A stretch of 64,000 nt of DNA from Phlebotomus papatasi (taxonomy: Eukaryota > Arthropoda > Insecta > Diptera > Psychodidae), in NCBI RefSeq assembly GCF_024763615.1, contig NC_077223.1, positions 42,346,627-42,410,626 of the forward strand. Direction: 5' to 3'. The notes beneath the pieces are model-generated. The model was not told the DNA's origin. It searched no databases and saw only the letters and a list, made by a program, of their open reading frames with translations. How positions within the stretch are numbered: the first letter of the stretch is position 1; each line of letters starts with the position of its first letter. The position numbers and the translations under genes are program-made. Shown one piece after another: positions 21,685-33,359 of the stretch.

Positions 21685-23821
21685 TACTGTATATTCCACC
21701 GAGCACATTTAGCTGAAAGAGTCGATTAACAAAAATCTTCTAATCGGTCTGTAGTTCTATAACAAAACGTCCTAACGAAATGTTATATGGAAATGGCACT
21801 GCTTCGCGAATGTCGTTTTGACTTTAGCAGAATTCAGCTGAAAATACTTAATTTCCAGCTGAATTGAGATCGGTTAGAATTTGATGCTCACTGGAATCTT
21901 AAAGCGTTAAATCGGTGACCAACTTGTCCTAAAATGTTTGCAATATATCTAATGTATAATACTGTTTTCTCAATTTTGTAATATTATTTTTTAAATGTAC
22001 CCTTTATTTCTGTCTAATGTAAATTGTTTAAATTCTCAAACAAAGAGCAACATCCTAACTTTGATAATATCTTCCTCTTAGATATAATTATGTAACACAT
22101 TCAACAAAATTAATCTCTTCCAAAATATGATAACCAATGATTTGTTACAAGTTTCTTTTTCAATAATCGATCGAAAAGAAAACTTAAACTTGTTATTGAA
22201 TGGATTGAACACATCTTATGTGTGTTTCAGATAAAATTTATATTTGGCTGTTTTGATGCAATTTGATGACTGATGGAAAAAGTTTTGTCCATTTGCCAGA
22301 CAACAAAATTTAAATCGCTTTCATTCATGGAAAAATGCAATCTATAACCTAATAAATCTCGCCATAATGCTTTTAGACTGGCAAAACAAATAAATTAGCT
22401 GTTTTTAATGAGTTTAATATTAGTTAAAGAACCCTCTTTTGAATTATGCTTTCATATAAAAGCTCTTACCAAAAAACCAATGATTCCATGTATTTTTTTA
22501 TTCGTCCTAGAATATTATAACTTCAATAAAATAGCTCACTCACCCACAGCATTCTGGTTCCCTAAATCTGGGACAGTGTGTTGGGTAAAAGAATTAAATT
22601 GGAAAAGTGTATATAACCGATACCGGAACATAAATTTGATTCCGAGTAGTTGGGAACTAATCCACCCTGAAACCCCATTACATGTATGAAATATATATAT
22701 TGGCGATAAGATGTTGGTTTGGGGCGGTGAAACAAATAAAAATTGGACACCAGATGGTACCAAATAGGTTCATTTTCAATTTGCCAAGCCATCCCCATAA
22801 AATCGCACGACTAGCTTCCGAAAAGGATTCACTGCAAGTCCCAAGCCATCCAATTATCTCACTGTCCTTTAGTTAGAGAATCCTAAATTCTAAAGAAAGG
22901 GATATACTGCAACACTTTAAATACCTTTATCAATCAATTAATTCTGTAAATTTACAATACAAAATCCATATAAACATTAAAAGTAATTTACAAAAGAAAT
23001 TAATAAGGGGAGTTGGGGCTATTTTTAGCTAGAGGAAGCTGCGTTTTACAATTCTATTATTTAGTTCCACACTTGTTTTGTAAAGCCAAATTCCATTAAG
23101 TTAAGGCCCAGTTTCTTTTAAAAATAAGCGAAAAAATCGTATATCAATGTAGCTCCACAGCTCAAAGTATTCCCACCTCTCCCTATTACCATTTACTTCA
23201 TTATAAGGGTATACAAGGTAGTAACAAGCATCTGAAGCTTTTTGTTTTTGTTAAGATGTAATTGCAAATGTTTTACTATATATGTTAAATTTATTCAAGT
23301 CTAGTTAGTTTCTTTTGAGTATTGGCTATTATTTGAAAACATATTGTTTTAGATGGGAAAGGAGAAAAGACCAGGAATAAGAACAAATCCTGCACTCAGA
23401 AGCAACTCAACAAGGTTTTGGAAGCCTGTCGTCGCGATTTCACTTACGCTGTTTGTCTCCAATTAGAAACTTTCCCTTGTCTCCATTTGGATTAATTTGT
23501 TTCCAATTGCAGCATTTTGCACTTGCGTATTTTTCTTGTATTTAAGAAGTTTTCAAATTATATCTAAAGAATTTTCACTAAACAGTAATATTCTGGAAGA
23601 GTCAAGGAGCAAATTTATGTAATTGTCTTCAGAAAAAATATGAACTTAATGTGTTGAATCTTCTGTCAAAGTTAAAGCTTCTGAAAATGGTTTTGAATTA
23701 GGACATTTACCCTATTGAAACATATCTACTCATTCGATAAACCTTTATTAAGCTAATATTCTCTGGATACGATTTACCATTCTTATCACAGATTTCTTAT
23801 CAGAAAGCTGTGTAAGTCATC
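21685..23821. other. Gene-free stretch with one weak MITE
   Basis: A weak inverted repeat from about 23006 (AGGGGAGTTGGGGC) to 23184 (CCCACCTCTCCCTA) resembles the 45084 MITE family. No gene is supported; overlapping frames at 22400-22880 are open on both strands and carry no domain. Confidence 0.4.
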
Positions 23822-24010
23822 ATGTGGAGGCGTCGACCTCGTTACAGCAGACCTAGCAGAAACTGGAAGAAACAATTACGGAATCTTGCTAGAACCGTCT
23901 TAGGATCGATTCAAAACATCCTCTTGAAGTGGCTAAAGACCGGTCGGCGTCAGCTGCTACCCTCGGTATCCTTTAAATTCGTGAACCCGAATGAGATAAG
24001 CGGTTAAAAA
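23822..24010 (+). pseudogene. Non-LTR retrotransposon 3' stub, second copy
   Basis: The reading RRRPRYSRPSRNWKKQLRNLA followed by LLKWLKTGRRQLL aligns by eye with the tail at 18320-18460. The 3' phrase GAATGAGATAAGCGGTTAAA matches that copy's AATAGGGATAAGCGATTGA. Decayed. Confidence 0.65.
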
Positions 24011-24596
24011 TGAATGCATGAATGAATTTTTTATCTCTATAAATATTATCAATATATTTTCTTATCTTATTTCACCTACTTTTCCGCTTAAGATTTGATT
24101 AGATTTGTTCATTGATCTTTTTTTTAATTGTAGATCTGCACCTGCAGCATCTAGGCCTTCAATTTATCTCAAACATTGATAAAATGGATATGATAGTCTG
24201 CTCCACATTACAGCCTGCCATATCTATATGAATCTTTCTGATCGTGGATACTAATTTATAAATTTTCTTGAGCTTGAAAATTAAAAATCTTACCAAATAT
24301 CAGTCAATCCTTGAAGATCAAGCCATAAAAACAGCGAAAAATTCATGCGTTACTATAATATACTTGTTTACCCAAAAACTTTTATCTTAAAATACATATT
24401 TTGTGTCATAGCATAAGTTCCTTTTGTTCACAACTTCAAACTGATGTTCTAGTTATTTTCTTCTCATGCTACAGTTTTTCTTGACTATTTGTATTACCGT
24501 ATTGCAAAACACAAAAATCCTCAACTGATAGCAATGAATGAATGTGTGCATAAAGTGTAAATAGAAAGTGTTAAAGAAAAGTGTTTTTGCTTAAAA

Positions 24597-24869
24597 ATGT
24601 ACGATAAAGCACCAGATAAGATGATTGGAACAATAAATTGTCGGACCGTTAAGTATACATCTTCAGCATCGATCGATGACTTTACGATAAATCTCTCGAA
24701 ATTTTCCACACTTTGTGAACAAACACCACAGATTGAGTTTTGTTTTAAAATTACTTCCAAAATCCTAATGAGAATTTTTTCGTCGTACACTAGTGATAAT
24801 AATTTCAAGCTCACACGAAGCATCATCAGTGTGAATTTATCGTCAAATGAGAAATACATCTTGGAGTAA
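24597..24869 (+). CDS. Marginal small ORF, 90 aa, tail-to-tail with the GT31 gene
   Basis: An ATG in good context (AAAAATGT) opens a 90-codon frame ending one base before the stop of the minus-strand glycosyltransferase. The sequence (e.g. CRTVKYTSSASIDDFTINLS) has no recognised domain, signal peptide or membrane segment. The opposite strand is open over almost the same span, so it may be accidental or lie in the antisense of the GT31 3' UTR. Confidence 0.25.
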   Translation: MYDKAPDKMIGTINCRTVKYTSSASIDDFTINLSKFSTLCEQTPQIEFCFKITSKILMRIFSSYTSDNNFKLTRSIISVNLSSNEKYILE

Positions 24870-24870
24870 A

Positions 24871-27800
24871 TCAGTCAAAATCTAAAGAATTTTTTCGTAG
24901 AAAGAATGGTGGAATACCAATTCCATTAAAAATAGCTCTAAATTTATGATGTGATTTGTTGCAATTCAATTTCTCGTCCCATGTTGTATTCCATAATTGT
25001 GTCAGTTCATCAGTTTCAAGATGATGTACCAAGGCAGTTCGCTGGAAGGTGCATTTGCCCACTCTTGGAGAATAGTATGTGAGAAATCTTTTACTATTCT
25101 GCAGAGTCATATTGAGTCTCTCCATAGAAATCATCCCAGTGAAGAAAACATCTTCCAAATTAATCAATGGTTCCTGAAAGCTCTCCTGTAGTATTCCTTG
25201 AACACTTTCACCTGGTACTAGATACCCAGGTCCAGAAAGATATGGAGGAAACATATCTCTATCATACAACCAGTAGGGGATGTAATATTTTGAGTTGATG
25301 TCCCGAAAGGGTGTAGGATTTACATATAATCGTCCAATTAATGGTTTGTTGTTTCCGTGCACTTTTCCAACTAGGCCACTAACAACATGTGGATTTATCA
25401 TCACGTCATCGTCACACTTCATCAAATATTTGGCCTTTGGGCAGATCGCAAGAAAGTTTTTGAGAATAAAGCCGGTCTTGAGCGTTAAATTAACGTATGT
25501 GTCATTAAAGTCCTCAACAACAATATCATTGTAGACTCTAGCCTCCTCCTTTAAGAGATTCTGCAAAAGAGGAAAATAATCAAAATTAGTCAAACAGGTG
25601 ACATTCCCGTAAGTGTCGGAGATTGACCCAATTGATAAAAACACCGAAAAGCACATTCAAGAGTTGCCAATAAATTGCGGCATGTGATAAGGACTACCGA
25701 AAAATTATGGAAAACAACCAAAATTTATTGCAGGAAATGTTTTCTTTTTAGATGAGTGTAATCTTAAGAACAAAATATCGTTTAAAAGGGGTGGCAAAGC
25801 GTCCCAGGCTTTGCGAAATGCTCGAACTCGTGACTTAGATGCTATACCGCAAAAGTACTTTCACATCATTTACCGTTTACCGATTTTCAACCGATTTGAA
25901 CTGATTCATAAATCACTCAAAAGATCCCCCAAAATAGTTTTAAAAGTAATAGAATTAATTTTCGCATAAAAATTAGTTATCGGTTATCAACCGATCTAAT
26001 ACCGGTTCAAAACCGATTGGCATCGGTTCAGTTTTGTAGGAAATTCCAAGACCTTTCCAACAACCCCAAACGTGACCCCATTCGCTTGATAAATGTACTC
26101 TCTAGTGTCTTTTTTACCTTTGACCTTGAAAAATCGTTATTAAGAATGATTCAACTGGATTTTCGTATTCGGTCCCAAGTCTCTATCTCTAACCGTTTGG
26201 CCTCTAGAACTGGCGACAGCTTGACGGACAGACGGACAGACAGTCAGACGGACATTTCAAAATTCTAAATTGGAATTGATTTATAAATTACAGTAGAGTC
26301 TCTCAAATCTGAATCTCTCAAATTCGAACGATGCAACGGTTTAATTTAAAATATTAATTGTGGGGTTATGTTAAAAAAATCGTGCTGTGGAAGATTAAAA
26401 ATCATACTTCCGTTCCTCTTTATAATATTTACATATATCGACGGCTCCATTCCATACTATTCTATGTCGACTTAGAATTATTTTACTCCTAGAGATATGT
26501 TGTTTCTGGGACCGAGATCTACAACTGGTCAAAATTTGGTGGTCATCCGGCGTTCGGGTAACGAAATATTCAATTTTTTCGAAAAAAATTTACACGGGCA
26601 GCATAGGAAATCGCCAACTTCAAATAGCTCTCCTGAAATGTTGTCATTCTGAGTTAGAATAGTATGGAATGGAACCGTCGATATACTGATCGTATAAAAT
26701 GAAAAGGAAATACGTGAGCACAAAGACTTGTGAGAAAGTACGGGCATTTGTTTCAAAGACCATTTAATTTTACATAAAATCCGTTTGTTTTGAAAATATC
26801 TTTCGAATTTTGGAGATGAGAAAAGTCATTCTCATCCCCCAAGTGTTCAAAAAGATACTGTTGTGCTCCACCTCATGTAGAAAATACAATGACCCTTTGA
26901 AATTTTCATTTTACCGTATACTTCAAGTAGACGGATCACACGACAGATCTTTTGACCTCTTAAGTGATGCAACTACAGGGCCATTCCGAACAAGGATGAA
27001 ACATGAACAGGAGGAGCTTTATGGGAGGCCGATACTGATGCTTCTATCCGGGCGAGAAGACTAAGCTAACTCGGTCACATCTACCGTATGCCAGAGGAAA
27101 GAATGTCCACGTCCAGGCAACTCTATGGAAGAAACCCTGGCAGAACGAGAAGAAGGGAGCGTCCCCGGACGAGGTGGAAAAAATATAGTGGACAATGTCC
27201 TCAAAACCCTGAGGGTGTTGCGACGCTACAGGGGTGGTGACGCTGGCGTTGGATCTTGTGGAATGGCGAGGTCTCATGCAGGAGTCCCTAAAAGGGACGT
27301 AACGCCCACTTTAGTAAATAAATAAATAATAATTTATGTGAGCGACGTATATGGATGAAATAAGTTACTATGTGATGGTGTGCTCATGGAAGCAAGTTCA
27401 AGCTTGCTTCCGATCAAGTAAGTGAAAAATCTGCTTGAGGTACTATTCTAATGAAAAGGCATTTTTTCCCTGTATATTTTTTTAGCACATGACTTCTTTC
27501 ATGTGTTTCTACATAGGGGAAAGTGCCCATGCTTGATACCATTGGAAGCTTCGTAATGACTAAATTTTTTCAGTGTTTCTCAACAAACGTGACTCCGCAA
27601 TATATTTAAAAAAAACTGTCCACTTTCCCATAGTTTTTAAAATATGTTTGCGATGAGACACATATATATTGTGAAACATAGAATATTTAATCAGTACGAA
27701 GCTTCCAATGGTATCAAGCATGGGCACTTTCCCCTAATAAACTTTTCTGTGTGTTGGTTACTATTTATCACGACTATTTGGTGATTTCGGTACATGACGA

Positions 27801-30485
27801 GAACTGCCGAAAACAGTCGTGAAAAGCCAATTATAACATGATCGTAGTCATGTCCTAAACTTTAAAAAAAATATATTTAAAAAAAAGTTTTCCTCTTTCG
27901 TTTTTCAATAATGACACCATAATTCATTTCTATATTGCAATATACTCTATACGTTTTCAAAACTATCACAGGGATCACAAGATTATCTTCTACTCTTCTT
28001 GCAAAACTGTGTAGTGTAAAGAAACAGTCTTCCATAATAAAATTCACTGGTTTTGTTTATTATTCCTGTACTTTCACTAGGGTAATTTGCCTAAAGCGAG
28101 ACAGTTTGGAATGTTGGACAAAGCAGTGTGGAATGTGAGACACTTCCTTAAAAACTTGATATTAAATCAATTAAATATTTTAATTTTCGATAAAAAGATT
28201 ATTAAACCTAATTTTGTGATTATTTGAGAAATTAAAAATGCAAAAGTCGTTATTAAACAATCAAAGTGTGACTTGCAAGAAGAATTTAAAAAATGTATTG
28301 CATGCGTGATATTCATAACCTTGACACGGTAGTTGTCATTTTCTCTGTTTCTTATGGAAGTTGCTAGGAAAATATCAAAGTTTTTTGTTTGATTTTTCTG
28401 CATAATTTGTGAAATATTATTAAGTCTGTAGTGAAAATCGAAGGACATACATCCATTTAAAAGGTGAATAAAAAATACTTGTGAAATATTACATTTAAAA
28501 AGGAGAGAAAAGTGATTTAATTTCGTGTTGCATTCAAAACAAGTTTTATGAAATCTTGGGCAAGTTGATTTTGTGAATGAATTTGGTGGTTTTGTGCAGT
28601 AAAATCGTGTTAACAAGAACGACAAAGATCCTAAAGTATTCGGAGAAATAGTTGCAACAGCAGTTAGCAGCTGACAAGGAGAAAATCTCCTGGAAAAGGC
28701 TGCAAGGATTTCCAGATTCCGAAGACCACTTTTTCTGATAGAGTGGGTAGTGAATATCGCAAAAACACTTGGAGAAAGACAAAGGGGAGCCTCTACAGAA
28801 CTCCCAAAGCAAATGGAAAAGGACCTGGCCGGATGAGGTATCCAAATCTGCTAAGAAGTTGCATCCGCTTTAAAGCTATAACTGCTGGACAACGCGAGGC
28901 GTCTGTGAAATTTACAGAATCTCTTTTTGGTTGGATATCCAGGAAGTTCTTGGTAATTAGCGTTCCTCAACTGTTACCCGGACATAAAGGAGGAATTAGC
29001 ATAATCATCAAATGTGCAAGTATACAGAGAAAACCCTCAACATTTGATTTTCTACATATTTTGTATGATATTTTGTCATTAATATCGCTATGTCCAACTT
29101 TCCAAAAGTTTTTGTCCAACTTTCCAAAATTTTGTTCATCTTTTCAAAATGTGCTACTTTTTAATTTCCGTGAATTTTCCGATTATTCGGTTGCAATATT
29201 TAATAACAATTGTTAAAATTCTGTTAAAATATTTGTCAAAGAATCTCATGATACAAAAAAAAATGGTAAAAAAATAATTATTTATTCAGTTTAAAAATGC
29301 ATTTGAAATTGATTTTTTCTTAAGAGCCTCGCTTTCAACCATTCACCATATGTTAACCATTTTCTTCGCTCCATTAACAACAGTATGAAATTATTCAAGT
29401 TGACTCAAAGCAAATGGAACATTAAATTCAATTATTTGATAATTTAAATAAATAAATTACTGATTAATTGTCACTTACATTAAAATGTCTTACGATTTTA
29501 TTAATGGCAGTAAATGATATCAACTACTAAGGGATTTGTTCCCCAACTAATTAGGCTAGATATTCTTGAAGATCATCTGCGTCTTTATAGGCTTAAGATG
29601 TTGCTTCGGTAATTTTTGCTTTGTAATAATGGTAATTTATTGAATTATCAGAAGTCAAATATATTATTCAACTTCTTGATTTGAAAATATACCACACACT
29701 TAAATAATAAAGATTTTAAATAGAATACTAATTCAAAATAAATCCTCTAGTAATCACCGGATGAGACGTTCACTCGATTTTGGGAACCTTCATCCACACG
29801 ACGACCACCGGACTGTCCATTTAAATCAAAATTATACCCCGGTTTCCCTACTCTCTGATGAAATACTGAATGGAAAATTTGCTATGAAAACTATATAGAT
29901 ATTTTCAGTATTTTCTTGCAAACTTGATAAACACTTCAACTGTTATCGTTCTCTGAAACTCTATTTGATATGACTGTTGCACAATTTCCCGAACCAACTT
30001 GGTGGAACTTAAGGAAATGTTTCACGTGCTTGTATATCGTAATTACTGCATCATATTAATTTGTGAGTACAAGACTTGCAAATAGATTTATCCTTTGTAA
30101 CCATTACCATTATTTTTTGATCCGGAACAAGTCCTGTGATGAAGATAGGTTTTGGGTCTGCTTTTCTGCCCCATGTTGTCCGAATGGCGTCTCGTTTATC
30201 TCTGTTCTGAGGAGAAGATGTGACAAAGTAGATCGTACTGTTCACATCACGACCATTCTGACATGGTTCAGGTACTTTCGGACACACTAAACATGTGCTT
30301 CGGCCCGGCTGAATAAAATCCGAAAGATTTCTAGACTGCCAGGACATTTTGTTATAAAAATCCTGACGTTTCCGCCTTGTCAGCTCAATGTACTGGATTT
30401 GCCATGTGATGAACAGGTACAGGTATACTAAGAGGGACACTGATACGAACAGAACAATCGCACTTGCCTTCTTGTTGCGAGACAT
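24871..30485 (-). CDS. Beta-1,3-galactosyltransferase-like Golgi glycosyltransferase (GT31)
   Basis: Model: exon 1 complement(30108..30485), exon 2 complement(24871..25560), 355 residues. Donor ATG|GTAATG and acceptor TTCCTCTTTTGCAG|AAT keep the frame and restore family continuity (FITGLVPDQKIM|NLLKEE). Layout is a type II Golgi protein: short tail MSRNKK, membrane anchor at about 8-28, stem, then the GT31 domain. Motifs are RDAIRTTWG at 98-106, NDTYVNLTLKT at 145-155, KCDDDV with the metal-binding DxD at 176-178, FPPYLSGPGYL at 230-239 and EDV at 262-264. The family transfers galactose or GlcNAc in beta-1,3 linkage from a UDP-sugar; the acceptor cannot be deduced. I start at the ATG at 30485 because it places the anchor at the N-terminus; the frame is open a further 25 codons upstream but lacks an ATG. 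The 4.5-kb intron is full of repeats. Length fits the family. Confidence 0.93.
25850..26270. repeat. Dispersed repeat in the GT31 intron
   Basis: Shares AACCGATTTGAA..., a CTTTGACCTTGAAAA phrase and AGACCTTTCCAACAA with copies at about 50210-50560 (same orientation) and 57075-57340 (inverted). It ends in a GACGGACAGACGGACAGACAGTC tract. Boundaries are approximate. Confidence 0.6.
26434..26687. mobile_element. MITE in the GT31 intron
   Basis: Ends ATATCGACGGCTCCATTCCATACTATTCT and AGAATAGTATGGAATGGAACCGTCGATAT are a near-perfect 28-bp inverted repeat. About 250 bp, non-coding. Confidence 0.85.
27000..27345 (+). pseudogene. Non-LTR retrotransposon 3' end in the GT31 intron
   Basis: Across frames it reads LGHIYRMPEERM, GRNPGRTRRRERPRTRWKK, a Trp-rich stretch and ILWNGEVSCRSP, matching the C-terminal tail of RTE/CR1-like reverse-transcriptase proteins. 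At least two frameshifts or stops interrupt it. It ends in a TAAATAAATAAATAATAAT tail. Confidence 0.8.
27516..27734. mobile_element. MITE, GGGGAAAGTGCCCATGCTTGATACC family
   Basis: Terminal inverted repeats of about 40 bp, nearly identical, with TA on both flanks. Reduced or diverged relatives are at 38541-38646 and 61607-61738. Lies in the GT31 intron. Confidence 0.9.
28078..29216. other. Repeat-like part of the GT31 intron, no gene called
   Basis: Begins TAGGGTAATTTGCCTAAAGCGAGAC and carries TTGGACA motifs at the left and TGTCCAACTTTCCAAAA twice near 29090-29140, suggesting a decayed TIR element. A 157-codon plus frame at 28743-29216 has no recognised domain and overlaps an equally open minus frame. 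Confidence 0.3.
29217..30107. other. Remaining GT31 intron sequence
   Basis: AT-rich, with a slightly richer patch at 29750-29850. I see no gene, TIR or tandem repeat in it. Confidence 0.4.
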
Positions 30486-31367
30486 TTTGTTACTGAAAAT
30501 TTCAGTTATGGACTTGCACAAATCACCTGCTTTCTCAATATTCGAGCCATCGAAGCTCACTTCTTATCAATCGGTCTAGCTATATGTAGTTTAGCAAGAA
30601 CATTGACATCCTGAGACAACTTTTCTAAAGAAGTTTTTTATTGCTGAAAAAAGATAAAGATTAATGAAAATAAAATACAGAAGTAAAAATGTCTTCGAAA
30701 GTAAGACGACGAATAGTCTTCGATATTCTTATATCTTTCATAGTTTCTTACATTTATTTATTTGTTTTCAAACACATTGAGTAAACTTCCAATTCAATTA
30801 TTTTAGGTCACGCCCACTTTTACATTTATCATTAAAGTTTAACCCTTTAAGGACGAGAAGGTCAAAAATCGAAAGTCGCAAAAAATCACTTTTTCTGACT
30901 TTTTAGAACAAAGTACAGCTTTAGAAGGCAGTAGGAAAAATTTCATTTTTCCTACTACCTTAAAAGGTTAAAAGGTTAAAAGGTAAAAGTATTAAAATTC
31001 TAATGTTAATAAGAATGATCGTGCAAAAATACCTTATCAAATCATGAGCAGGGCACAATGTTGATCAACACCCGAAAGATACCGTTTAGTGAAAATAGAT
31101 CACGCCTTCACAAGACTAAGTATTAATATTCAAAAATATACTGTCGACCCTGTCAACTGTATTAAAAGTTTTAAGAATTATAAATAAATCTAGGTCTTCA
31201 AACAATGAATCAATGAAGCTTTGCCTTATGCTGTAATTTTTCCCACTTTCATGGAGCCTTATCTATTAGGGTTCGGGCATTGCGTTCGGCTTTGATAAGA
31301 TTAAAATTGAGCAGATACACACAATGATGGTTTTTTATATTCACCTCAAATTCACGAGGCAATTTCT
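30486..31367. other. Upstream region of GT31 gene / downstream of next gene
   Basis: It holds the GT31 promoter and 5' UTR. A phrase near 30840, TAACCCTTTAAGGACGA, recurs near 12600 and 20130 (inverted), and a short inverted repeat follows at about 30930-30960 (AGGCAGTAGGAAAAAT / ATTTTTCCTACTACCTT). Nothing coding. Confidence 0.4.
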
Positions 31368-32064
31368 TTATTTATTATCAACAACAAAAATGTATTGATG
31401 ATTTAACTTCTTTTTCCATTCTGAGACACTCTTTTGCGTCACATGAATAACTGCTGTGAAGGTAACGCACATCATGACGACGATAAGGATGACAATATAG
31501 GTTCGAAGACTCTGATAACCGCCGCTTACAAGTGGATATTTACTAAATTTTATAAGAATCTCTGTTGTATTGGGATTGGGAGACTCCTGGGGCCAATTTT
31601 GGGTGAGGAGTGTACAATTGTTGGTTGTTAAATTAAGTCTGCAAAACGTTTTCTCGCGCAATCCAATAAATTCTTCATCACTTATTAGTGTCACATTGTT
31701 GAGTGATAAATCAACAGCATTGTCGTTATGAGTCACCAGTTCGTGGAAATCCTCCAATTTAATCCAATAGTGACCAATAAATCGAACCGTATGGCACAAG
31801 TAGTCGCTATCTGTGTTCAATTGTATTGATACAATCCTTACAGAAGTCAGAAGATCACCTTCATCACACAGTCGACGCAATTCACGCTGTAATATTAAAA
31901 AAAAATGCAATTTCTTTACATTTTTGTCTGTTATAAATTCATCAAACCTCCTCGGAAGATGATATATGGCGAATTAAAGTGTAATCCTTGGGAGAAGATT
32001 CACCAGACACATTCAAGAAGGAAAGTAACAAATAAAACACAAAGATTCTGATTGAATTTGACAT
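31368..32064 (-). CDS. Hypothetical type I membrane glycoprotein, two exons
   Basis: Model: complement(31948..32064) joined to complement(31368..31886), with a 61-nt intron, donor GAG|GTTTGA and acceptor TTAATATTACAG|CGT, phase 0, 211 residues. Residues 5-20 form a signal peptide (IRIFVFYLLLSFLNVS). An ectodomain follows with N-glycosylation sequons near 103, 124, 129 and 145 and cysteines at 46, 70, 121 and 130 that could form two disulfides. A single membrane segment lies at about 168-188 (TYIVILIVVMMCVTFTAVIHV), followed by a basic cytoplasmic tail. The phrase AVDLSLNNVTLISDEEFIGL has a leucine-rich-repeat flavour but is only one unit. I do not recognise the family. It lies 0.9 kb upstream of the GT31 gene in the same orientation but is an independent gene. 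Start chosen because it gives the signal peptide. Confidence 0.75.
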
Positions 32065-32471
32065 TTTTCAAGGAATTTTCCGTTCATACTGATTTTTACA
32101 CTGATTTTTTGATAGAAAATTGATAAGAAAATTTGATAATGCATAGATTAATCACTGCAAACGAAACATCGCAAAGAATCACAGCTGTGATTTTTATATG
32201 AGTCACAGAAAGTTTATACATTCGATTATTCGACCTAACAACAATATGGCAAATGTGAAATAATTTTCTTTAAAATCTACGTTAATAGTAAACCTACCAA
32301 GCCCGGTCAAATTTACTGATTTAAAAATATTTTTTTTTGCTAACAAACTTTGACGATTTACTGAAAATAAATTGGTCAAAATACCTCTTCTTGAAAATGT
32401 ACCCTAGATGTAATATGAATCGATATAGATATAAAAGAATTATCAAATATTTTATCAAATTATTTTTTAAG
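32065..32471. other. Upstream region of the membrane-protein gene
   Basis: AT-rich, presumably promoter of the minus-strand gene starting at 32064. No defined site is evident. Confidence 0.4.
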
Positions 32472-32473
32472 TA

Positions 32474-33359
32474 GGGGAGACTGGGGCAAAAAGTCACAAA
32501 TCGAAAAATTCAAAATTCAATATCTTCTAAGGTAAAAAAGATAGCGGCTCAATTTTTTTCTATAGATAGCCTCAATAGACCTTCTTCAATGTCGTAAGTT
32601 TCTTAGAATTTGAAGAAGAAATTTAGAAAATAAAAAATATCGAAATTTTTAGCCCTATTTTTGAAATATTTTCCTTGCAGAAGATAACAATTATTACCTA
32701 CTTATTTTCCAAAATTGATGCACTGGTGAACATTTTCTAAATAATTTGGATTTTTTAAATACGAATCCGCTATCTATTTTAGAATTTCACAAAAGCTCTT
32801 TTCTCCAGAAATCCTTTTATTAAAAATGGCCACTTGGGGTAAAAAGTAACAAATGGTATAGAGCAAAAAGTAACAAAAAACCGAAGCAATTTCTAATGTC
32901 TCACGGCGAAAAGAAACGTCATTATCATGTCTCGCTGCTTGTTGTTTGCATTGATCAAACGATTTGCGGTCTTTTGTGTGTTTTTTTTTTCACTAAAATA
33001 GCTTGAAAAGCGCTTTTCTCGTTGTTTTCTCACTTTTCTCGCAGAGAAAACGGTGTTTTACAAAGGTGTAGATGAATAAATTTTTCCATGAAAATATGTC
33101 CTCTAGGTATTTTTTTCAATTTTACGGAAGCCCGTAATGAAGCGAATCAAAATATGATAATACCCAATGTCTGGTACTATTTGCCCCAGAATTTTTGAGA
33201 ATAGTCACAAAATTACCTTTTAGAAATTGGCTCGATAAACGTATTTCCTTACAAAATAGAGCAAAATTACTTTCACAAAGTTGTAGAGCGGTAAATTTTC
33301 TATAAAACTGCGCTAATTAGAAATTTTTGAAGTGCTCTAGTAGCTTGTAAAAAATAAAA
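32474..33359 (-). mobile_element. TIR element GGGGAGACTGGGGCAAAAAGTCACAAA, one end lost
   Basis: The left terminus is intact with TA in front. The body matches the copy at 51247-52106 in inverted orientation, through the phrases CTGGGGCAAATAGTACCAGA and TTACAAGCTA. The other terminus (about 35 bp) is missing: the sequence stops at the point where the palindrome at 33360 begins. Non-coding. Confidence 0.8.

Noticed and set aside
28743..29216. 157-codon plus-strand frame in the GT31 intron
   Set aside because: No domain, a competing open minus frame, and flanking motifs that suggest a decayed repeat.
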